Assembly: GCF_050433125.1 (NCBI RefSeq)
Contig: NZ_JBNPXV010000001.1
Span: forward strand, 62,001-126,000
Reading direction: 5' to 3'
Source of the DNA: Roseimarinus sediminis
GTDB taxonomy: Bacteria; Bacteroidota; Bacteroidia; Bacteroidales; Prolixibacteraceae
DNA: 64,000 nucleotides
In this document: piece by piece, positions 9,730-17,021 of the stretch
How the letters are laid out: the number at the start of each line of letters is the position of its first letter
Position numbering within the stretch: the stretch's first letter is position 1
Program-made: the position numbers and the translations under genes
The notes under the pieces: model-generated
Told to the model about the DNA's origin: nothing
Database searches by the model: none
Seen by the model: only the letters and a program-made list of their open reading frames with translations

Positions 9730-10395
9730 ATGAAAGAAATTTATGATTTTCTGGTCGGGCTCGAAGCCAACAACAACAAGGCATGGTTCGATGAGAACAG
9801 GGAACGCTACCAGCAAACAAGACAACAGTTTCTTCATTTAACCGAGCTGCTCATTAACGAAATCAGGAGTTTCGATCCCGAAATTCCCTTTCTCTATCCA
9901 AAAAAATGTGTATTCAGAATATTCAGGGATGTAAGGTTTTCGAACGATAAACGCCCCTACAAGAACAACTATGGCACTTTTATCGCCCGCGACGGACGCA
10001 AGGGCGGAAGCCCGGGCTATTACCTGCACATTCAACCTGGTGCATCATTTTTGGGAGGAGGTATTTACATGCCCGATACGGAAAAGCTAAAGGCCATCAG
10101 AAGCGAGATTTACCATCATCCTGAAGATTTTGCCGAACTGATCAACGATGAAACCTTCAGCCAACATTTTGAATTATACAGCGATGACAAGTTAAAAACT
10201 GCCCCCAAGGGATTTCCGAAGGACTTTGAGTACATCGACTGGCTGCGTTACAAATCATACGCTACCATTTGTCCGCTAAGCGACGAACAACTGCTGAGCA
10301 GCGATTTACTTTCCTTTATTTTAAACCGCTTTAAATTACTGTCTTCGTTCAATCATTTTCTAAACCATGCTATTGATCAGTATAAAATGTCATGA
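9730..10395 (+). CDS. DUF2461 (TIGR02453-type) family protein
   Basis: A 221-aa cytoplasmic protein matching the DUF2461 family, whose function is unknown. Family-like features are the N-terminal FLVGLEANNNKAWFDENR, RIFRDVRFSNDKRPYK near residue 60-80, and GYYLHIQPGASFLGGGIY near residue 97-112, which are the most conserved blocks of this family as I know it. There is no signal peptide or membrane segment. The start is the first ATG. It stands alone on the plus strand, 206 bp from ispD, which reads the other way. Confidence 0.85.
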   Translation: MKEIYDFLVGLEANNNKAWFDENRERYQQTRQQFLHLTELLINEIRSFDPEIPFLYPKKCVFRIFRDVRFSNDKRPYKNNYGTFIARDGRKGGSPGYYLHIQPGASFLGGGIYMPDTEKLKAIRSEIYHHPEDFAELINDETFSQHFELYSDDKLKTAPKGFPKDFEYIDWLRYKSYATICPLSDEQLLSSDLLSFILNRFKLLSSFNHFLNHAIDQYKMS

Positions 10396-10459
10396 TTGAT
10401 TCTATTTTCGGCCCTTGCAGGAAAATTTATTGATAAATCTTAACCATAAATTGATTAAA

Positions 10460-11140
10460 ATGAGAAAATTGACCTTGATTGCCTTGCTTGTTGTTGCTTC
10501 GCTGGTAGCAAAATCGCAAAACCTTCAAATGCACTATGATTTTGGTGCCGACCGCAACTATCTGACAACCACCCTGGAACAATTCAAACCCGATGCCATG
10601 GGTAGTACTTTCTTCTTTGTCGATTTTAATTACGATGCCAACGGAGCTACTGAAGCTTACTGGGAAATTGCACGCGAATTGAAAAAATGGGACGCACCTG
10701 TTTCGGTTCATGTTGAATTCAACGGCGGCTTAAACAAGGCCCTGCAATTCAACAATGCCTATCTGCTGGGAGGAACCTACTCCTGGAATGCAGCCGATTT
10801 TTCGAAAGGATTTTCTTTATCGGCCATGTACAAACTAATTCAGGGCAACAGCTCACCTCACAACGGACAGCTGACTGCCGTTTGGTACCTCAACCTGCTC
10901 GACGGTAAAGTATCGTTTACCGGCTTTGCTGATTTGTGGACTGAAAAACACACCGTTTCGAATGATGGTTTTGTAGCCGACTTTCAGGATGCAGACTTCA
11001 TCTTCCTTTCGGAGCCCCAATTGTGGTACAACATCAACAAGTCCTTCTCGCTGGGTGGCGAAGTAGAACTTGCCTACCACTTTGCCGGAACCGCAGGATT
11101 TAAAGCCTGCCCTACCCTGGCTGCAAAATGGACTTTCTAA
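10460..11140 (+). CDS. DUF5020 family outer-membrane (Tsx-like) protein
   Basis: A 226-aa exported protein of the Bacteroidota family DUF5020. From ATG 10460 it has a cleavable signal peptide (MRKLTLIALLVVASLVAKSQ), then alternating aromatic and polar strands ending in Trp-Thr-Phe, as expected of an outer-membrane beta barrel. STFFFVDFNYD, YWEIARELKKWDAPVS and LSEPQLWYNINK are recognisable blocks. The family resembles the nucleoside channel Tsx. The next gene, 17 bp downstream, is an NCS2 purine permease, so the pair plausibly carries nucleobases or nucleosides across both membranes (inference). The frame is open back to 10415, but the signal peptide fixes the start at 10460. Confidence 0.85.
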   Translation: MRKLTLIALLVVASLVAKSQNLQMHYDFGADRNYLTTTLEQFKPDAMGSTFFFVDFNYDANGATEAYWEIARELKKWDAPVSVHVEFNGGLNKALQFNNAYLLGGTYSWNAADFSKGFSLSAMYKLIQGNSSPHNGQLTAVWYLNLLDGKVSFTGFADLWTEKHTVSNDGFVADFQDADFIFLSEPQLWYNINKSFSLGGEVELAYHFAGTAGFKACPTLAAKWTF

Positions 11141-11157
11141 CCTGAAAAACTGATATC

Positions 11158-12450
11158 ATGTTAAACAAATTTTTCAAGCTCGACGAGAAAAAAACCAATG
11201 TACGCACCGAAATCATAGCAGGTATTACCACCTTTATGACCATGGCCTACATTCTGGCAGTAAACCCCAACATCCTGAGTGCAACCGGGATGGATAAAAA
11301 CGCGCTGTTTACCGCCACGGCCCTCTCGGCACTCGTAGCAACCCTGGTGATGGCGCTGTGGGCCAAACTGCCTTTTGCACTGGCTCCGGGAATGGGACTC
11401 AACGCCTTTTTTGCCTTCACCGTAGTGCTTGGCATGGGTTACAGCTGGCAATTTGCCCTTACGGCTGTTTTCCTCGAAGGTATTATCTTTTTAATCCTTA
11501 CGGCCTTTAACATCAGGGAGCTGATTGTGAATGCCATTCCCATGAACCTGAAACATGCCATATCGGCAGGTATTGGCCTGTTCATTGCCTTTATCGGGAT
11601 GCAAAATGCCGGGCTCATTGTGAACAACGACGCCGTACTGGTTGGATTGGGCGATATGAGCTCACACACTGTTTGGGTATGCCTTATTGGTTTGCTCATT
11701 TCGGGTGTTTTGCTGGCCATGAAAGTAAAAGGTGCGCTCTTGATTGGTATTCTGGCCTCAACAGCCATCAGCCTTCCTTTGGGAATTACCCACTGGCCCG
11801 AAGGTGGTTTGTTCTCGGCCCCTCCATCGCTTGAGCCCATCTTCTTCAAGTTCGATTTCTCGCAAATCCTGTCGTTCGATATGCTCATCGTACTGTTTAC
11901 TTTCCTTTTTGTCGACATGTTCGACACCGTTGGCACCCTGGTTGGCGTATCATCGAAAGCCAATATGCTTGACAAGGACGGAAAACTACCCCGCGTGAAG
12001 CAGGCCCTTTTTGCCGATGCCATTGGTACTACCTTTGGATCAATTTTAGGAACCAGTACCGTGACTACTTATGTTGAAAGTGCTTCGGGTGTTGCCGAAG
12101 GTGGTAAAACAGGACTGACCGCTTTATCAACCGCAGGGATGTTCCTCATTGCCCTGTTCCTGGCCCCTTTGTTTTTGATGGTTCCCGGAGCAGCCACAGC
12201 ACCTGCACTGATTCTGGTAGGTTCGTTTATGATGTCGCCAATATTGAAAATCAACTTTGACGATTATACCGAATCGATCCCGGTTTTCCTTACCATCATC
12301 ATGATGCCGCTGGCTTACAGCATTGCCGAAGGCATTGTGTTTGGAATGCTGGCCTATGTGGTACTGAAAGCCCTTAGCGGAAAGATCAAAGAAGTATCGG
12401 TTGTAATGTGGGTTTTGGCCGTATTGTTTGTGCTGAAGTTTTTCATTTAA
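11158..12450 (+). CDS. NCS2 family purine permease (AzgA/GhxP type)
   Basis: Inner-membrane proton symporter of 430 aa with about 12 hydrophobic segments. The N-terminus (RTEIIAGITTFMTMAYILAVNP) and the conserved ALAPGMGLNAFFAF, FLFVDMFDTVGTLVG and GTSTVTTYVESASGVAEGG blocks are typical of the AzgA branch, which takes up adenine, guanine or hypoxanthine. Substrate cannot be assigned more closely. It sits 17 bp after the DUF5020 channel gene, implying one transcript, and is followed by a strong terminator hairpin. Confidence 0.93.
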   Translation: MLNKFFKLDEKKTNVRTEIIAGITTFMTMAYILAVNPNILSATGMDKNALFTATALSALVATLVMALWAKLPFALAPGMGLNAFFAFTVVLGMGYSWQFALTAVFLEGIIFLILTAFNIRELIVNAIPMNLKHAISAGIGLFIAFIGMQNAGLIVNNDAVLVGLGDMSSHTVWVCLIGLLISGVLLAMKVKGALLIGILASTAISLPLGITHWPEGGLFSAPPSLEPIFFKFDFSQILSFDMLIVLFTFLFVDMFDTVGTLVGVSSKANMLDKDGKLPRVKQALFADAIGTTFGSILGTSTVTTYVESASGVAEGGKTGLTALSTAGMFLIALFLAPLFLMVPGAATAPALILVGSFMMSPILKINFDDYTESIPVFLTIIMMPLAYSIAEGIVFGMLAYVVLKALSGKIKEVSVVMWVLAVLFVLKFFI

Positions 12451-12470
12451 AACAAGATCCATATAGATAA

Positions 12471-12506
12471 AAAACCTGCCTGTATCATTACAGACAGGTT
12501 TTTTTA
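12471..12506 (+). terminator. rho-independent terminator after NCS2 permease
   Basis: The stem AACCTG-C-CTGTA pairs with TACAG-A-CAGGTT around a TCAT loop and is followed by seven T on the plus strand. A run of A precedes it, so it could also act on the minus strand. It begins about 20 bp after the permease stop. Confidence 0.85.
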
Positions 12507-12690
12507 TTAGCGAATCTCATCATATTTCTTTTAACACCAGACCAATTGCTAACATCTTCAATAAATTGGCAAAACAATTTATATTGACAGTTTTTTGGAC
12601 TCAAACGGCCATCAGACAGAGAGACCCTGTTTTTGAATACTGGATGAAGCGATATAAAAGTAATTCCTATTCAAAAAACATCCTGATAAA

Positions 12691-12719
12691 AGGCCCATCC
12701 TTGCGTACAAGGTGGGCCT
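12691..12719. repeat. strong inverted repeat of unknown role
   Basis: Twelve base pairs with one bulged T around a CGTA loop. On the minus strand it is followed by TTTTAT, so it could be a second, weaker terminator behind metG. On the plus strand no T-run follows. Confidence 0.6.
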
Positions 12720-12772
12720 GAATTATAATCGGGTAAATTGCCGATCTGCGGTGAAGCAGTACTGCAATTCAC

Positions 12773-12803
12773 GAAAAAGCCCCAACGCCATGTTGAGGCT
12801 TTG
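12773..12803 (-). terminator. metG terminator
   Basis: On the minus strand the hairpin GCCTCAAC-ATGGC-GTTGGGGC is followed by five T. It begins about 10 bp after the metG stop and fits a rho-independent terminator. Confidence 0.75.
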
Positions 12804-12811
12804 TATTTTTT

Positions 12812-14845
12812 TTATTTTATTTCCGACCCGTTTCGTACGGGGCTTACCGGACTTACAAATTTAAGGGTGCCATCGGCGTCTTCGGCCATCAGAATCATGC
12901 CCTGCGACTCGATACCACGCAATTTACGGGGCTCGAGATTCACCAGAATGGAGACCTGTCTTCCAATTACTTCTTCAGGTGTATAGTATTCGGCAATGCC
13001 TGAAACCACGGTTCGCTGATCAATGCCCGTATCTACCAACAACTTCATCAGCTTTTTGGTTTTAGGCACCTTTTCCGCTTCAAGAACGGTAGCTGTGCGG
13101 ATGTCCATTTTCTGGAAATCGTCGAAAGTACAATTGTCCCTGGCCGGTTGGGCCTTTGCTTCGGCCAGATCGTTGGCTTTTTTGGTCTCCAGCAATTTGT
13201 TTACCTGGGCCTCGATGACTGCATCATCAATCTTTTCGAAGAGCAACTCCGGCTGATTCACCCCATGGCCGGCAGGCAGCAGATCGGTACGGCCCAGCTC
13301 GCTCCAGTTCATTTTTTCGAGATTCAGGAAACCACGCAGCTTTTCGCAGGTTAAAGGCATAAAAGGAGCAAACACGATGGTGAGGTTGGCCGTAAGCTGC
13401 AGGCACACGTTCATGATGGTTTTTACCCGCTCCTCGTCGGTTTTCACCACTTTCCATGGCTCCATGTCGGCCAAGTACTTGTTGCCCAAACGGGCCATGT
13501 CCATGGCAATTTTCAGCGCTTCGCGAAAACGGAAGGTATCCAGACTTTTCTCTACATCGGCTTTCAATACTGCCAGTTGCTGCAGTGTCTCCCTGTCAAC
13601 GTCGGTCAGAGCGCCGCAAACAGGAACTTTGCCGTCGTAGTATTTCTGGGTAAGTACCAGCGCACGGTTTACAAAGTTGCCAAAAATGGCCACCAGTTCG
13701 TTGTTGTTGCGTGCCTGAAAATCCTTCCAGGTAAAATCGTTGTCCTTGGTTTCGGGGGCGTTGGCTGTGAGTACATATTTCAGCACGTCTTCCTTGCCCG
13801 GAAATTCTTCGAGGTATTCGTGCAGCCAGACAGCCCAATTGCGCGAAGTGGAAATTTTATCCCCTTCGAGGTTCAGGAACTCATTGGCCGGAACATTCTC
13901 AGGAAGAATAAAAGTGCCTTCGGCTTTCAGCATGGCCGGGAAAATGATGCAGTGAAAAACAATGTTGTCTTTCCCTATGAAATGAAGCATGCGTGTTTCC
14001 TCGTCTTTCCACCAAAGTTCCCATTCGGGCGTCCATTCCTTGGTAGCCGAAATGTAGCCAATGGGGGCATCGAACCAAACGTACAATACCTTGCCTTCGG
14101 CACCTTCGACCGGCACCGGCACGCCCCATTGCAGATCGCGGGTTACGGCACGCGGGTTCAGTCCGCCGTCGATCCAGCTTTTACACTGGCCGTACACGTT
14201 GCTTTTCCATTCTTTGTGACCTTCGAGGATCCATTCGCGCAACCAGGGTTCGTATTCATCGAGCGGAAGGTACCAGTGTTTGGTTTCCTTCATCACCGGC
14301 ACATTGCCGCTGAGCATCGACCTGGGATTGATCAGGTCGGTAGCATTCAGCGAAGTGCCACAGCTTTCACACTGGTCGCCATAGGCCTTCTCGTTGCCGC
14401 ACTTCGGGCAGGTGCCGGTAATGTACCGATCAGCCAAAAACTGGCCTGCTTCCTCATCGAAATACTGCTCGTTGGTTTTTTCGATGAATTTGCCTTCGTC
14501 ATATAACTTTCTGAAAAATTCTGAAGCGGTATCGTGGTGCACTTTGGCACTGGTACGCGAATACACATCGAACGAAATGCCAAAACGCTCAAAAGCATCT
14601 TTGATGATTCCGTGGTATTTATCAACAATGTCCTGCGGGCCAACACCTTCGTTTTTGGCCTTCAGGGTAATGGGAACACCATGTTCATCGCTTCCCCCGA
14701 TAAAAGCCACCGCTTCGCCTTTCAGCCTGAGATAACGGGCATATATATCGGCAGGCACATAAACCCCTGCAAGGTGCCCGATATGAACCGGTCCGTTGGC
14801 ATAAGGCAGGGCCGAAGTAATGAGTGTACGTTTGTAATTTGCCAT
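12812..14845 (-). CDS. metG: methionyl-tRNA synthetase
   Basis: Charges initiator and elongator tRNA-Met. From ATG 14845 the protein is about 677 aa. The class I motif HIGH is at residues 21-24 within PYANGPVHIGH. The knuckle domain carries two CxxC-type pairs (CPKCGN and CESCG) for zinc, and the KMSKS counterpart appears as KISTSR near residue 330. The C-terminal 110 residues (from about FDDFQKMDIRTATVLEAEKV) are the EMAPII/Trbp111-like tRNA-binding domain, giving the long dimeric form. The frame extends to an ATG at 14863 but those first codons come from a CATTGGT tandem repeat, so 14845 is preferred. A TATCTTTG -7 box lies about 185 bp upstream. Confidence 0.96.
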   Translation of the reverse strand: MANYKRTLITSALPYANGPVHIGHLAGVYVPADIYARYLRLKGEAVAFIGGSDEHGVPITLKAKNEGVGPQDIVDKYHGIIKDAFERFGISFDVYSRTSAKVHHDTASEFFRKLYDEGKFIEKTNEQYFDEEAGQFLADRYITGTCPKCGNEKAYGDQCESCGTSLNATDLINPRSMLSGNVPVMKETKHWYLPLDEYEPWLREWILEGHKEWKSNVYGQCKSWIDGGLNPRAVTRDLQWGVPVPVEGAEGKVLYVWFDAPIGYISATKEWTPEWELWWKDEETRMLHFIGKDNIVFHCIIFPAMLKAEGTFILPENVPANEFLNLEGDKISTSRNWAVWLHEYLEEFPGKEDVLKYVLTANAPETKDNDFTWKDFQARNNNELVAIFGNFVNRALVLTQKYYDGKVPVCGALTDVDRETLQQLAVLKADVEKSLDTFRFREALKIAMDMARLGNKYLADMEPWKVVKTDEERVKTIMNVCLQLTANLTIVFAPFMPLTCEKLRGFLNLEKMNWSELGRTDLLPAGHGVNQPELLFEKIDDAVIEAQVNKLLETKKANDLAEAKAQPARDNCTFDDFQKMDIRTATVLEAEKVPKTKKLMKLLVDTGIDQRTVVSGIAEYYTPEEVIGRQVSILVNLEPRKLRGIESQGMILMAEDADGTLKFVSPVSPVRNGSEIK

Positions 14846-14860
14846 TTCTATTTTGTTAGT

Positions 14861-14930
14861 CATTGGTCATTGGTCATTGGTCATTAGTTTGCTTTAAACC
14901 GCAGAGGACGCATAGAATGTACGCAGAGGA
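14861..14930. repeat. short tandem and direct repeats in metG leader
   Basis: The unit CATTGGT is repeated nearly three times at 14861-14880. A few bases further, CGCAGAGGA occurs at 14900-14908 and again at 14922-14930. Both kinds of motif are simple repeats in the untranslated leader of metG. No function is evident. Confidence 0.6.
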
Positions 14931-15315
14931 AACAGAAAAAAAATAAATGAATTGTTTCCTTACAAGTTCCAATGCATTTGGTTTAAGAACCTGCTAATGA
15001 CAAATAACTTCCATTTGATTTTTGAATGTGCAAAGATAGAAATTGAAAATTAAAATGTAGTTTTTACCCACATCATAATCACTTCAACAGCAACAGGCCC
15101 CGAATAAGCAGGAAGAACTATCAATCCGTGGTTTTCAGCAGAAGCATGTCTTCCTGCTGTTTAATAGCAATTATATACATGATTGCATTGGTTCATAATA
15201 TGTTTTACAGCAGCTTTCGAAAGATTTAACACTTTAAAGGGTAACCTTTTGTATGTTTTTCGTATAAACTAGTACAAAAAACACAAATATTTATAAACCC
15301 TCTAAAATAACTATT
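14864..15315. other. AT-rich intergenic region between metG and the S74 gene
   Basis: About 450 bp between divergently read genes. It contains the metG leader repeats and -7 box. I see no coding frame, tRNA or terminator in the remaining 280 bp, which are AT-rich. Confidence 0.6.
15031..15038 (-). promoter_or_regulatory. -7 promoter box for metG
   Basis: Minus-strand TATCTTTG, a full match to TAnnTTTG. It would give a leader of about 180 nt that includes the repeats at 14861-14930. No clear -33 element was seen. Confidence 0.45.
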
Positions 15316-16355
15316 ATGAAAAATCAATTCAAATCAATTCAAATCAATTCAAATCAATTAAGAAAGTTTTCTTCTTATTAGTCGCTGTTTTACTTTTCTC
15401 TGAAGTTCATGCACAAATCAAATTGGATTCGAGTGGAGATATACGATTTGGTACAATAGATCCATTATGGAACAGTCAATTTGATATTTATAATTTTGGA
15501 AAGACTTTGCTTTACGATGAAACCTGCTTTCATACTTATTATAGTACAGTCGATTTGATTACTTCTCAGAATGATGATAATGAAACCAGCATTGTTCCAA
15601 TGGATCCTGGTTTTTGTAACATTGGAACCAGTGATTATCACCTATATGAAGTTTATGCTTATAAAATAAATGGGGAAGTTTATCAAACCAGTTCGGATAG
15701 AAGGTTGAAAGAGAATTTCAGAGAGATAGAATCTGCCCTTGATAAAATAAAAAAGCTAAAAGGTCAGAAATATGATTTGAAGTTACAATGGAAAGATTCT
15801 GTAAAAAAAGATGAAAAAAAGAATCTTTTAGAAAAGGACAGGAAAGATCATTTAGGATTTGTTGCTCAGGATGTTATGAACATCATCCCCGAGGCTGTTT
15901 ATTATGATGAAAGATCTGATAAATATTACCTCGAATATGATGCCTTTATCCCAGTAATTGTTGAAGCCATGAAAGAACAGCAGGCCACCATCGAAGACCT
16001 CGAAACCAGGATTGAAAAACTGGAAGGCAATCCAAAAAGCAAATCAGCGAACATTGGAAACTCAACCGGATCCAATGAACCTGACATGATGAACACCGCC
16101 ACCCTTGGCCAAAACATCCCCAACCCTTTTAGCGACAATACCCGCATTGACATTCTCCTGCCCGAAACGGTCAAAAAAGCCGGTTTGTATGTTTACAACA
16201 TGCAGGGCGCTCAAATCAAATCGTTCGAAATTATTGAACGAGGCAATACTTCAGTTACCATTGAAGGTTTTACCCTTGATGCAGGGATGTATCTTTATAC
16301 CCTTATTGCCAATGGCAAAGAGGTGGATACGAAAAAGATGATATTGACGAAATAG
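15316..16355 (+). CDS. S74-chaperone / T9SS-sorted surface protein, start out of frame (phase-variable)
   Basis: The body (from about 15363) encodes a signal peptide KKVFFLLVAVLLFSEVHAQ, then a beta-type region, then an intramolecular chaperone of the peptidase S74 / tail-spike type (SSDRRLKENFREI, LGFVAQDVMNIIPEAV, FIPVIVEAMKEQQ) with a coiled coil, and a C-terminal T9SS type A sorting domain beginning LGQNIPNPFSDNT. The only nearby ATG, at 15316, is in another frame and reaches TAG at 15379-15381 after 21 codons. Between ATG and signal peptide lie about four copies of a 10-bp repeat; with two or five copies the ATG would be in frame with the signal peptide. The gene therefore appears switched off or reduced to weak internal starts (e.g. 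TTG 15423). The next genes on the strand are a lipoprotein and a secreted hydrolase. Confidence 0.75.
15321..15360 (+). repeat. 10-bp tandem repeat (AAATCAATTC) x 3.9
   Basis: Units start at 15321, 15331, 15341 and 15351, the last with one mismatch. It sits between ATG 15316 and the signal peptide of the S74/T9SS protein. A unit length of 10 shifts frame with every gain or loss, and the unit itself carries no stop in the frame used by a two- or five-unit allele. Confidence 0.9.
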
Positions 16356-16448
16356 GTTTCAATAAAGGAGTTCACGTTGGAATGCCATTAATTCACGACT
16401 TTTGGAAGTTGAATTATTTGAAAATTTATTCCTAAAAATCAACAAACC

Positions 16449-17021
16449 ATGAAAATTATAAAACTACTCGTAATCTTAATTGTATCCATCTTACTTTATA
16501 ACAGCTGTAAAAAAGATGGCTGCGAACTTACCACAGACGATATGGACTGGTTGCTTGAGGAATACGACAGTCTGTATTATTTGAAAAATGGAACAGATAC
16601 TGTTGTGGCTAAAGTCATTTCAGGTTTTGGCCAAGATGAATATGATTGGCAATGGGGTATCCGAACAGGAGATAATGATTACTATGGATATTCATATGTC
16701 ATTTTCAATATATTACAAAATAATACATTATCTTTCAACTATACAATAAATGCATGTAATAATAATGTGATGATCAATGAAATAAAGACATATCCTAACA
16801 AGAAGGAAATTCATGTTTTTTACTATTATCTCAACAAAGATTCCATTAAGAATAATAGTGTAAAAATCGATGACAAGGAATATACAAACTGTTTCTATTT
16901 CAGTTCATCTGAAGATACTGTTTTACAGGAATTAATTTTTTCTAAGAAGTATGGCGTTGTGAAATTTAAAACTACTCAAAACGAATTATTCGAACTTTTA
17001 CCCTTAAACCTTAAAGAATGA
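16449..17021 (+). CDS. small lipoprotein of unknown function
   Basis: A 190-aa protein with an N-terminal hydrophobic signal and the lipobox-like YNSC at about residues 17-20, followed by a Lys-Lys-Asp spacer, so it is probably a lipidated envelope protein. The rest is rich in Asn, Asp, Tyr and Lys and AT-rich at DNA level like its neighbours. No family is recognised. Its stop overlaps the start of the next gene by 4 bp (ATGA), indicating translational coupling with the secreted hydrolase-like protein. Confidence 0.75.
   Translation: MKIIKLLVILIVSILLYNSCKKDGCELTTDDMDWLLEEYDSLYYLKNGTDTVVAKVISGFGQDEYDWQWGIRTGDNDYYGYSYVIFNILQNNTLSFNYTINACNNNVMINEIKTYPNKKEIHVFYYYLNKDSIKNNSVKIDDKEYTNCFYFSSSEDTVLQELIFSKKYGVVKFKTTQNELFELLPLNLKE

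Larger units (their letters stand above)
12451..12811. other. intergenic region with three hairpins, no gene
   Basis: This 361-bp tail-to-tail gap between the permease and metG has no plausible coding frame. It holds the permease terminator (12471-12506), a strong hairpin at 12691-12719 (AGGCCCA-T-CCTTG with CAAGG-TGGGCCT, CGTA loop) without a clear T-run, and the metG terminator (12773-12803). Confidence 0.7.

Noticed and set aside
13577..14506. 309-codon plus-strand frame opposite metG
   Set aside because: It is the antisense shadow of metG, which is complete and has all class I synthetase motifs.
14861..14930. Repeats CATTGGT and CGCAGAGGA as a possible CRISPR array
   Set aside because: Units are 7-9 bp, with no regular spacers of 25-40 bp and no cas genes in the window.
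15321..15360. The 10-bp repeat as a protein-coding repeat of an intact gene
   Set aside because: The ATG frame stops after 21 codons, and the signal peptide is in a different frame, so the repeat cannot encode part of the mature protein in this allele.
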